The notes below the pieces were generated by a model. It did not search any database. It worked only from the letters and a program-made list of their open reading frames with translations, and was not told the DNA's origin. From NCBI GenBank assembly GCA_009602725.1, contig WELB01000047.1:165060-229059 (forward strand): a stretch of 64,000 nt of DNA, read 5' to 3'. This DNA is from Spirogloea muscicola. Its lineage: Eukaryota; Streptophyta; Zygnematophyceae; Spirogloeales; Spirogloeaceae. A program made the translations under genes and the position numbers. Position 1 is the first letter of the stretch; each line of letters opens with the position of its first letter. This document shows positions 41,153 through 51,565 of this stretch, piece after piece.

Positions 41153-41560
41153 NNNNNNNNNNNNNNNNNNNNNNNNNNNNNNNNNNNNNNNNNNNNNNNN
41201 NNNNNNNNNNNNNNNNNNNNNNNNNNNNNNNNNNNNNNNNNNNNNNNNNNNNNNNNNNNNNNNNNNNNNNNNNNNNNNNNNNNNNNNNNNNNNNNNNNNN
41301 NNNNNNNNNNNNNNNNNNNNNNNNNNNNNNNNNNNNNNNNNNNNNNNNNNNNNNNNNNNNNNNNNNNNNNNNNNNNNNNNNNNNNNNNNNNNNNNNNNNN
41401 NNNNNNNNNNNNNNNNNNNNNNNNNNNNNNNNNNNNNNNNNNNNNNNNNNNNNNNNNNNNNNNNNNNNNNNNNNNNNNNNNNNNNNNNNNNNNNNNNNNN
41501 NNNNNNNNNNNNNNNNNNNNNNNNNNNNNNNNNNNNNNNNNNNNNNNNNNNNNNNNNNNN
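41153..41560. other. Assembly gap (N run)
   Basis: 408 unknown bases between a GC-rich stretch and a poly-C run, about 230 bases upstream of the PAP start codon. Frames across it are artefacts. Confidence 0.99.
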
Positions 41561-41790
41561 CCCCCCCCCCCCAAAACTCCCTCCCTCTCCACCCTCTCTC
41601 CCCCCCGGCCCATGGCTGCAGGAGAAGGCAGGCAGGCCATACGCCCGGATGGTGGGCCCCTCCCCACAGCTTCGCCTCAGGCTCTCGTGGATCGCCTTCC
41701 CCCCCCCCCCACTCCTGTTACATACCCAGCTTCCGGCACGCGTCCAGCACTAGCCAGTTCTTCCCTCCGGCCCCCGCCGAGCCTGCAGCC

Positions 41791-44700
41791 ATGGCGCCCC
41801 TGGCGGCCGCCTTCGCCGTTGTCCTGGCCCTGGCCGCCTGCGCCCAGGCCCAGGTGCGACGCCCACCTTCACCCCGAATTCTGAATGCAAAATTGCTTCT
41901 AGTTGCTTCAGCGGCCCGTTCATACCCGCCGCGCCGCTGCTTCGGCCTGCATTCCACCTCTCCTCCCTGTGCGGGCGCTTGGCTGCCGCTTCTGCTGCCT
42001 GCTCCTTTGCCGCCGCTGCAGCGTAATCTCACGCTCCGCCGGCTCCTGCGCAGTACTATGCGCCGGGCCCCCCGGGCGTGACGCTCACGTCCAAGCCCAG
42101 CCCCACCCAGTTCCTCATCCAGCCGCCGTTCATCCGCCCCTCCACCGGCGCCGACATCCCCGTCACCTACGGCATACAGAACAAGACCTCCAACAGCCCC
42201 GAGCAGGTCGGTGTAGATCCCCATCCGGCGCTGGCCCTGCCAGCTGCCTGAGCTGTGCCCAGGCGGCTGGAGCTCGCCCTCTCGGAGCACTGCCCAAGGC
42301 CCAGCATGTGGTGAAATGTCTCGCCAGCATCCAGACGCCCACTCGGAGTCTTACAGGTCTATGCCTGCAGGAGCTGCTGCTCACTGTCTGCTCGCTCTCG
42401 CATGGCGGTCCGCATGCAGGTTCTCGTCTCAGTGGCTGACCCCACCAGCCAGTACTATGTCATCCGCTGGATCCTGCCTGTCACCTGCACGTTGCCGGGC
42501 ACGGTGTGGTATGACACGGTCTACCCGCCCGACAAGGTCAAGTCGCCCAATGCCACGGTGAAGCCACATTCATACACCGTCTACAAGGGCTACGAGGGCG
42601 AGTACACTTCAGGAGCCATCTACTTCGCCACAATCGGCCCATTGCCTTACAAGACCAAGTTCTACTACCGTATCAAGGGCCCCTACTCTGAGTCTCGCTA
42701 CTTCGACTTCACCACCCAGCCTGGACCTGGCCAGCCTGTCAAGCTTGGCCTCATTGGTGGGGCCGCTGTCTCACACGCAGCTGCTCAGGCTCTTGACGAC
42801 CCGTAAATCTGGTGCAGGGCGGCTGGAGTTGTCGTTCTCTTGTAGTTACTCTGGCCAGCAATGCTGACAGCCGGCATGCGAGGCAGGTCCTTTGATGTTA
42901 CTTTGATGAGGTCGTTTTCCGCATCAACAGGGCCCTTTGCGGTTGAGCTTGAGTGCCTCAAGCTTGGATTCCATTGCATGTCTGTGCAGCTGATGTGGGA
43001 CAGACCAGCAACTCGTCTTCCACCTACGACAACACCATCGCTGGTCGTCCCGACGTTGTCCTTTTCGCCGCTGATCTTTGCTACGCCGACAACTATGGAC
43101 CTCCTTGCGCCAAGTTCACGGGTGTCGATGTCCCCAGCGGCCCCAACAGGACTTGCGGCGAGGGTGGACTCCGTTGGGACTCGTGGGGGCGCCTGTCTGA
43201 GAAGCTTTTTGCTTACTTCGTGAGCACTGCAGCCCTCTCCGTCTCTGGCTGGCAACTCGTTTTCAGCATTATAAGTCACACTGAAGAAGTATCTGGTGCA
43301 AAACAGGGGCATGCATGATCACAACTGCCAGGCTTAAGAGAGTGCAGTATCTGCTTGATGGCAGCCCACTTCCTTCGTGGCCGGTAACCACGAGCTGGAG
43401 ACTGTTGCCGTGTGGAACGCCAGCGCCACCCCCTTCATTGCCTACACCAACCGCATTCCCGGCCATCTGACGACCCCTGTTGGGTATGTGTAATTTGATG
43501 CCTTCACTGTCTTCTTACAGCAGACAATTTCACTGTCTGCATGCTTGCCACAACAGAGCTTGTCGTTGAAACAGCATCCGCACTGAATTGTGAGGGTAGC
43601 TTCCACTGTACTGCCCCTAACCAGATTCCTTGTCCATGCAGCGCCACCACCCCCAAGGCTCCTTTCTTCTATTCCTTCAACACCGGCCTTGTTCACATCA
43701 TCGCCCTCTCCTCCTACGAGGCCTTCACCAAGTACACACAGCAGGTCAGCGCTGAGCAGTCACCATGTGCTTTGAGTGCAAATGCAGCTTCAAGCCACGC
43801 ATGTGGTATTGATAAGCAGACTGAGGAAGGTGTGAGGCAGCCAGCAGTCTTAATTAGAGGTTCCCTTTGGCATCGCTGTGCAGTACAACTGGCTCCTGCT
43901 GGATCTTGCTTCGATCAACCGCGCAGTCACCCCCTTCGTCGTGGTGTTCTTCCACAACCCCTGGTACAACACGGATGTGTCCCACTACCTCGAGGTAAGG
44001 CCACCACTAACTGAAAGCCTGTGACAGAGCTGGTGTGTGCTGGCATTGTGCCATATATGCACGCAGGCCACAGCAGGAAGCACGGGCCACCGTCCGTCAA
44101 TCCACAACATCAGTGCCAACTGAGTTCCCGTACTGAGGAAGCTTGGCATCAGCATCGAAAGTTGTGCTGCTGTGGTCACAGGGTGAGAGCATGCGCCAGG
44201 ACTATGAGACTTTCCTGTACAACGCCAAGGTGGACCTCGTCGTGGCCGGCCATGTGCACGCCTATGAGCGCAGCAAGCCCGTCTACCAGGTTGCTGTGAA
44301 CCCCTGCGGCCCGGTTTACGTCACCGTGGGCGATGGCGGCAACGACGAGGGCGTCGCTGGCCCGTGAGCATCTGCACCTCCCGAGGCCCCCTAATTGCGA
44401 CCATTATGTTGCATCATCAGTCCCTCCGTCCACCCAGGGCATGTTAGTTGCTGGAAATGGTTGGGTCAACGAGGACCAAGGACCTTCAGTAGAGAGGTTT
44501 GATCTACCTTGTCCTAAGCAAGGTGTAAGCTGTCTTGCTGTTAGTGTTTACTTACTGACCTGACTGTCACTGTACCAGCTTCTACAACGCCTTGGACGGC
44601 AACCCTCCTGCGTACACTGAGACTCGTGATTACTACTTCGGCCATGCTGAATTCGATGTCAAGAACGCCACTTACGCAGAGTTCCGCTGGTAAGTCGTAG

Positions 44701-44880
44701 CTCCTTGGTCGTCACAGCTATCATAGTACTTGCAGGGTCATCATTACCATGTCATGTCATGCTAATATATCCCACTTTGCACTTTTCACAATTTTGGGGA
44801 GCAGGTTCCGTAACAATGACGGAAGGGTGGTCGGCGATTTTTTCACCCTCACGCCCAAGTTCTTGACCCCAGGTTGCTAA
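41791..44880 (+). CDS. Purple acid phosphatase (secreted metallophosphoesterase)
   Basis: Hydrolyses phosphate monoesters with a dinuclear metal centre; typically secreted or vacuolar for phosphate scavenging. Ten exons give 494 residues with matching phases: 41791-41853, 42054-42206, 42420-42756, 42990-43219, 43365-43493, 43642-43744, 43884-43994, 44182-44363, 44579-44689 and 44815-44880. Exon 1 is a signal peptide (AAAFAVVLALAACAQA). Exons 2-3 form the N-terminal fibronectin-like domain of plant-type PAPs. The metal-site motifs are all present in order: ADVGQT, FAADLCYADNY (usually GDLCY), AGNHELE, VVVFFHNPWY and VAGHVHAYER. The C-terminus reads TLTPKFLTPGC-stop. A decayed inverted relative lies at 11274-14220. 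The substrate cannot be told from sequence. Confidence 0.95.
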
Positions 44881-47099
44881 ATCTTAGGAACAGTCACCAG
44901 CTCGCTCTAGATCCGACCGTAGAGAGTCCATTTATGCACAAGTGGGCCCCAGGTCAGTGAGCAGACTAATGAGTATGCAATAATGATCTAGCAGCAGGAT
45001 CCAGCCAATTTTGAGCTTGAAGTAGCCAGTTGACATTACAATTGCTACTATTACTTTCTGTGGTGATATCATTGTAGATGTCATGCGCATTCTTTCACCT
45101 ATGCTCCATGACATTCTGTCGTAGATCTATTGTTGATTGGCACAAGTGAAAGAAAGAACTAGGAGCCTTGATACATTTCACCAGTGGTATTTGCAAGCTT
45201 GGCATAAATGATATGAATCTTGCTATAGCAATGTGGAGGCATCTGGCAATCTGAGGAAAGGTGAAGGGCGGGAACAGAGTGGGGTGAAATATAATAGAGC
45301 ATTACACCTCTGCCCTTGTGACTCGTAGGTTTGGAGAATGGAGCAGATGCGATTCCGCAATTGCGACCCACTTCGAATAATCTGATTAATATTGTCAGCA
45401 CTGTCTCCTCTATTTACAGCTTGTGGTAACACTAAAGTGAATTTTGCAGGATCTGATCAGTCGCCAATAAGACCATTTCACACCGGAATGCTTGGTGATG
45501 CATACAGCTCTACTTAAATCGTTCATTGTATACCGACTGAGTTGACCACGTATAAGGTACCCTGGCAACTACTTTGGGGATCATCCTCCACACAAGAAAA
45601 CTTTTATAAATTGTAGTGCTTCTCCTTCTGTGACCATTCTACCAACATCATGGCCATTGTGACGTTTGCAGTACACATACTCATGTGTGCATGTATTGAC
45701 TCAAGCACATGGCTAAGGGTGAGTACGCATGCATACTGGCAAGTCTCTGTAAGTCAAATTCTAACTTCTCCGCCCATGAAATGTAATAGAGTAACAGCAT
45801 AATAATTCACAGAGGTGTGCATATGCCCGGGACCTTATCTGAGGTGCATGATGCTGCTTGACTGGGAAATGCCAGCGACCTAGAACCAGTTGTCCCATGG
45901 CGTTCGTCTCAAGAATTGTGGCAATGCCAGCCTACCTTGACTTAGTCCCAACGTCTGGCCATCACAAGCATAAAGGCCGTGAGACAAGTGTGCGTGTGCA
46001 TTGATCTGGCCAGGAGTAGCTCTGTAGTACCTTCCTTCATTTTGCCTATAGAGGAGTGCAATCACGTGAGGACCTGATCGAAATACATTATCACTCGAAA
46101 CAGTTGCGACCTTGTTGACATGTCCATCCTTGCTCGCCCATAATTCATGATCGAACTCTTTGCCAACCATTTGTACCTTCTGCCTTCAGGGCAACACTAG
46201 ATTTCAAGGTAACACTGGGCTTCTCCGCTAGCTCGCGGAACTTAACACTTCCGGCCTGCCTTCAGTGTTCCTCACAGATTCACCTGCACAGCATACAACC
46301 ACTAAGTGATACAGAGATTAGGCACAAATCTCGGTCGTTTTCCCTCAAGAAAGCGAGGAGTATATTCAGCATGCAGTGTGAAGTGCCTGAGCCCTCTAAG
46401 CCCTGAGCCCGTGTCAGGATCTATGGCCAAAGGAAAACACCCCATCAAACCAATTGGAAACCATCGGTGGCCAAACGATGGTGCCTAAACGATCTTGTGA
46501 CATCCTATCATGGGTAATGAGCCTAGGACATTGAATGTCTGCGATTCAGGAGAGAGCAGAACCTGACAGACAGCCAAATTATGGCTCTCTGCACTGTAAG
46601 ATGCACAACCAAGTCAAGAAGTCTCACATGGCAAGGGCCGTCCAGGTGGGAGCACCCAGTAAGTGCGCGTCAGCCCCAGCAATGCCAGCTGGAATGCCTT
46701 GTCAACCAGGCGCCTTGTTACAAGAGTGGTGATTTCGCAACAGTAAGTTCATGCATAATCCTGAAGTCAAAGAAGATAACAAGCATGTTAGACAGTATAC
46801 CTCATGTATGTGCTGCAGCAATGGCACAAATGCCTTTGTGTGAAGAGCGGCCTTTTGGGTGTACTTTCCCCGCAGAAGCCAGTCTCGCAATGTGATGCAT
46901 GTCAATATATATACGCATGTATATATGTATATCCAAGCAAGACAATCTATGAAGTCATATGCAGTGCGAGGAACTCCTGACTTACAAACACATAGAAGAA
47001 TCACTCTTCTGCTTTGACATAATAGGTCTTCAGTCCTTGACACGCAGATCATGTCCAAGACCACCACGCAATTGCTCAAAATGTCTTGGGTGCCTTGCA
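44881..47099. other. Spacer between PAP and the dioxygenase gene
   Basis: AT-richer than its surroundings. An open frame at 45880-46170 (-) shows no family resemblance I can name. No repeat of the LINE-tail family was noticed here. Confidence 0.5.
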
Positions 47100-49927
47100 T
47101 CATCTGTGTTTGTTATATACGATTGGAAGGCAATGATGTGATGCTATCTGGCCCTCACGTAAATCCTTCCTCCACTGGCGATAACTTTCTGAGTCTTCCC
47201 CATGCAGATCCCTCCTGTTGTGACCAGTACAGGTATGACCATGAGCATGCCACTTGCCAAGCTTTGTCTTATACGTACTCAGGATTTTCAGGCTGTCTCT
47301 GTGAACACAACACATATTGCTTGTTAATGAACATGTGGGCACACCTGCAGTTCTTTGTGGACAGCACTTTGGCTCCATCTGCAAAGTAGGAGACTGTGAA
47401 GGCATGGCGTGCTGAAGAGCCTGGTGGTTGCACTGGAGCCCAATGTAGAGTCCATCCATGGTGGAATGTGCTGCAAGCTGAAAGAAAAGCTTAGTTGCAG
47501 TGAACATTCATTTCTCAAAGTCTTCTAGGAACATTCTAAATGCCACTCAAGCTGCATGGACCCGTTAGTATTATTGCCTTTGTTGACACCCGTGCAAGCT
47601 CAGAAGCCAGCCAGAGATACTTATACATACGCGTCGCCAAGCTTGAGCCTGGAGTACGTCTCAAGGGGATAGCCTCTGCTCTGCAGGTCCATCATGCCCT
47701 CATTGTTCTTCCAGTAGGGGAGCGCAAAGTCCCTGTGCGAACCTGGGTGGAGGAAGCAAGCAATTAGTCGTCCTAAGTGCAACGAAGATAATACGACCAA
47801 CAAGACTTGCATTGGAGATGCCAGTGCGAAACCCCATATGCATCAACAAGTGGCACAACTTAGCTTGTTCGTAATTAATGGAGGCAGAGCTATGAGCCAA
47901 AGCCCGTCGCTCAGAACCTTCCTGTCCTTTCTTGAGAACACCAGGTTCACAATACAATGCGCTTATTATGCCAGGCATAGCGATTCGGCTTTGGCCTCAG
48001 GAAAGGATTTGCATACACATTTTGAAGTCATGTGCTTGCACCTGTGGCGAAGAGGAGAGAGGAGTCTTGAGCCGTGAGGTCCCTGAGGGGCAGCCAGATA
48101 GTGAGGAAGCTACTTGTATCCAGGGGCACCATATTGAGGTCCGAGTGCCAGTTGGTGGCGCCAAAGCCGGGCTGCTTCAGAAAGAGGCAGTCCTGGTACA
48201 GCCTCACCTGCATGACATGCAGCCACAGGAGTGTCTCAGAGGATAGACTTGCACTTTAAGTTCATAGGTGCTGGTCTAGGAGTAAAGGTGTTGAGCTTTG
48301 GGAACGCTACGAGGTTTATATGAACACATCGCTGTCACTGGTAATTAGCACAACAGTTGATCTTTGTGGTTTGAGCCCCACGTTGTGATCCTTAACCACA
48401 GACATTACTCTACCTTAGGGTTGCCTCATAATTTGCATGATGGGGCATGAGATCCAGGAGCGCACTGGTGGCCCACATGAGCAAGTAACCTCGGACCAAC
48501 AGTTGTGCCTCAGAAAGTTGAAAGTAGTACTGTGCAGCTACTTATCTGTCTATGGGTGTTGTCGTGCACAGTACGAGGACACGATCGCTTCCTGGTGGGC
48601 AGTCAGCACTCACCTTGTTGACACCAAGCAGAGCAGCGGCCGCACCAGCGAGGCGCTGGGACATCGCTAGCTGGTGCGCAGAGGGGCACGTCCGGTGCAG
48701 ATTGAAGATTTGCAGGAAGCCCACCTTGTCGACTGCCTGCGAGGGCTCAAGAAACACCAGTCACAAGCGCCATCATTTAAAGCATCAAAGTGAAGTCCGT
48801 CTCTGCCTTCCGTAAGCCCAAGTGATTCTAGACGTTCTACAGTCAAACAAACGGAGCTTCTGATTCAGCTTGAGAACAAGAGCAACCATCTGCTCCCTGA
48901 TGCGGAGGAAGGTGCAGCTTACAACTAAAGGCTTGCGAGGAGCTCTGATCTGACAGGCCACAAAATAGACTCATCCAAGAGGCAGGCAAGAGATCAGGCA
49001 TGATGCAAACAGCCCAGACAACACAGGAATTGTCCTGCTTCTCCCTACCTCCCTCTGGAGGAGCTTCTCTGCTGCTTTGACGTCGTTCACCGACAAAGGG
49101 TCTGCCCCTGGGCAGAGGACCTCCACCCGATGCCTGCTCGGCACGCCAAGCAGCCACTGTCAGCATATTAAGAGACAAGCCACAGGTCAATAATGCATGA
49201 TAATACAATAATGCAGTGGTTTGAGTTTCTTTTCTCCAAGCAGAACATTGGTGCTGAGGTACCACAGGGCGAGCCTGCCCGGAGCAGCAAGGAGCTTGCA
49301 AGTAATCCCACAACCCACATTAGCGAGGGCTAAGCCAAAGACAGGAGTGCTAGCAACGGAGGCAACCCACCTGAGAGCCTGGAGCATGCTGCGGTCGGCT
49401 GCGGCCAGGAGGTCCGGTGCGACCATGGCCGCCTCGCCGGGGGATAGCAGGCCCCGCAAGCAGGTGTGGCCCTTCCGCTCGAACTCCAGCTGCTGCGCCA
49501 GCGGCACCAGGCGCTGGTCCTCCAGCAGGCCTACTTGGCGCTGCGACTTGGGTTTCGGCCTATGGGTTTGCCTTCTTGAGCCCGTCTGGACCTTGCTCAC
49601 TGCTTCTCGGGCTGGCCTTCCGCAGCCATGGCCATATTCTGAAGGCCTTCCGCTCGTCTCTTCTTCCTGACTATGGTCGCATCGCCTCCACTTGGGCGGC
49701 CTCCTGCGGCAGCCCTTCTCAGCCGGCGCCGCCCGAGCGCACCGCAAACGGCAGCGAAGCGGCCGGCAACCCGGCAGCTGCAGAGGCTGGCCGCCATTGC
49801 TGACCTTGCCGGCAGCACGCCGAGCTGCCGCCGCAGCCTCGGGCAAGGCGCAGAGCGCAGAGCTGCTGGACCCAGATGCGGAAGGCCGCAGCAGCAGCAT
49901 GGCGTGCACCGTGCTCGCGCTGCTCAA
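47100..49927 (-). CDS. Phytanoyl-CoA dioxygenase (PhyH) family protein
   Basis: Fe(II)/2-oxoglutarate oxygenase of the PhyH family; the substrate is unknown. Seven exons with consistent phases give about 427 residues: 49371-49927, 49049-49133, 48614-48736, 48042-48207, 47631-47742, 47345-47470 and 47100-47214. The iron-binding H-x-D is in FGATNWHSDLNMVPLDTSS. The distal histidine lies in TFHHGWTLHWAPVQPPGSS, and the arginine that binds 2-oxoglutarate is probably the one in SARHAFTVSYFADGA. The end ESYRQWRKDLREGQIA is a common PhyH C-terminus. The first exon starts MSSASTVHAMLLLRPSASGS, Ser/Ala/Arg-rich and plausibly a transit peptide. Part of this exon (about 49585-49650) is a LINE 3' tail in antisense. 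Whether that stretch is translated or lies in an unrecognised intron is open. Confidence 0.9.
49580..49650 (+). repeat. LINE 3' tail hairpin repeat inside PhyH exon 1
   Basis: TGGACCTTGCTCACTGCTTC, then GGGCTGGCCTTCCGCAGCC (49609-49627) and ATGGCCATATTCTGAAGGCC match the family core. It is antisense to, and open within, the PhyH reading frame. Confidence 0.7.
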
Positions 49928-49941
49928 GTGACGCAGTCCCT

Positions 49942-50005
49942 GGGGTTTAAGTAAGTGGAATTGGGGTTTAAGTAAGTGAAATTTGGGTTAAGTAAGTGAA
50001 ATTGG
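49942..50005 (+). repeat. 21-bp tandem repeat, three units
   Basis: Units close to GGGGTTTAAGTAAGTGAAAT, repeated three times immediately upstream of the PhyH start. Confidence 0.9.
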
Positions 50006-50039
50006 TTGTCGAGGAGCAACCACTCCAATATACTCTGTT

Positions 50040-50100
50040 CATTCTTTCTTTGGGCTGGCCACTCCAGCCATCGCCCTCTACTGGAAGAGTCTTTCTTTCT
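50040..50100 (+). repeat. LINE 3' tail hairpin repeat
   Basis: TTCATTCTTTCTTTGGGCTG, GGCTGGCCACTCCAGCC hairpin, GCCCTCTACTGGAAGAGTC. Confidence 0.85.
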
Positions 50101-50152
50101 TCATAGATTAAGTAGAATAATAGCCCATAATATCCGGTAAGTTAACACGGTT

Positions 50153-50265
50153 TCAGGGTACACAATTCCAGGGTGGAAAGTGAATGTTCCTAAGAAACAG
50201 CTCATTTATTGTAGATTTAGGGTACACAACTCTAGGGTGGAAAGTGAATGCTACTGAGAAAAGGA
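50153..50265 (+). repeat. Direct repeat of about 63 bp, two units
   Basis: AGGGTACACAATTCCAGGGT and AGGGTACACAACTCTAGGGT each continue with GGAAAGTGAATG, 63 bases apart. Confidence 0.85.
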
Positions 50266-50429
50266 GAGAATAATGAACAGCGTAATGAACGGAAGAAGGT
50301 GGTGTGAGAGGCCAGCCGAATTGGACGTGCAAGCGGGCGACAGCTGGGATCGGCCAGCTAGTCTAGAAACGGAGCATGTATTAGTTATGGAGCGCCTGTA
50401 TCAGTTATGGAGCGCCTGATTGGCCAAGC

Positions 50430-50590
50430 ACATTGGCAAGCACATCGACAGATGTGCATCACCTGCTGCTAAGCTGACCCGCTCAGTAACGACGAGTCAG
50501 GAGGTAGAGGTCGCTAACTGATGCCCGAATATCAGTCGGCAATTGACAAGCGCTTCTGCCACCAGCTAAAGCTTGACCAGCTTTCTAGTG
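50430..50590 (-). mobile_element. LINE 3' fragment, subfamily F
   Basis: GGCAAGCACATCGACAGATG, then GCTGACCCGCTCAGTAAC and CGGCAATTGACAAGC. It is colinear with 16920-17060, the coding-end and tail region of subfamily F, and 5'-truncated. Confidence 0.75.
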
Positions 50591-51014
50591 CAGATTAGTG
50601 AATGGAGGACTCGGCTTTCAACAGCCCTGAGTTGACCCGTGCTGCTGGATAGCATACAAAGAACCTACATAGACGTCATAGACGAGCTGGAGTACGAGAG
50701 CACTTACTCGCTCCAATTCTTAGGTTACTGCGTACTCGCTCCAAGACTCAGGCTACTCTAGTCATCTTCCAAGCAAGCTAATAACCGGTGTCTGAGAAGA
50801 TTCAGACCATGGCAGTGGTGGAGCTCTCAGCAGCGCAACATGAAAGTTTCAATCCTATATTGTGCTGCCACTACCAAATTCCCCCACGAGATGTGTCATT
50901 CGTTTGCTTCCTGGCAGAGAGCGAGAGTAATGCCTAGCGGCAGCTCACTGTGGCCTCAAATGAGCTGCTGCATCGCCTATTTTCTGCGGAGATTGACCAC
51001 ATTCGTCGACCAGG

Positions 51015-51156
51015 TCTTGAAAACCGATGACAGCAGTAGAGGAAAGAAGTCGGACGTTGCCCACAGCATTGAAGGGGCTCAGAAATCTTGAAAATCGATA
51101 TCAGCAGTAGAGGGAAGAAGACAACATATCCCACAGCATTGAAGGGGCTCAGAGGA
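51015..51156 (+). repeat. 71-bp tandem duplication, two units
   Basis: CTTGAAAACCGATGACAGCA and CTTGAAAATCGATATCAGCA start units 71 bases apart. Each unit contains CCCACAGCATTGAAGGGGCT. Confidence 0.9.
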
Positions 51157-51565
51157 AATAAGTCCTCGACAATTTGAACAGATATGGGCACAGGAAAGTA
51201 GGCAATTTGCCACACCTAACTCCTATATCAAGCCCAGAGGAACTCTTCTACCAAACATGTCTGTCTAATTGCTCAATCGTTTCACTAATTGTAAGCTAAT
51301 TTGAGCTGCCTGACAAATTTTGCACATCAGATTCTGGATTTCTGATTGTAGGCTGCAGTGAGAAGAGGGAGGAGTTGAGAAAGTAGCAGCAATATTGGGA
51401 TGGTCAATGTGTGATTTCTCTAGCTCTAGCTTTGAACAAGATTGATAACAATGAGGAGGTATTTCGGGTTGTACATGAGGCTATGAGAAAGCCTCAGAAG
51501 TGTCAGGTCGGACTTGCAAGTAGTCCTTCGAGTTGGCTGAATTGGTCCAGGTCACCCTCACCCAT

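Noticed and set aside
41020-41884. Long frames across the second N run
   Set aside because: Artefacts of unknown bases plus CCG and poly-C repeats.
45880-46170. 96-codon minus-strand frame
   Set aside because: No family resemblance, no neighbouring exons and no start context that convinces; left as spacer.
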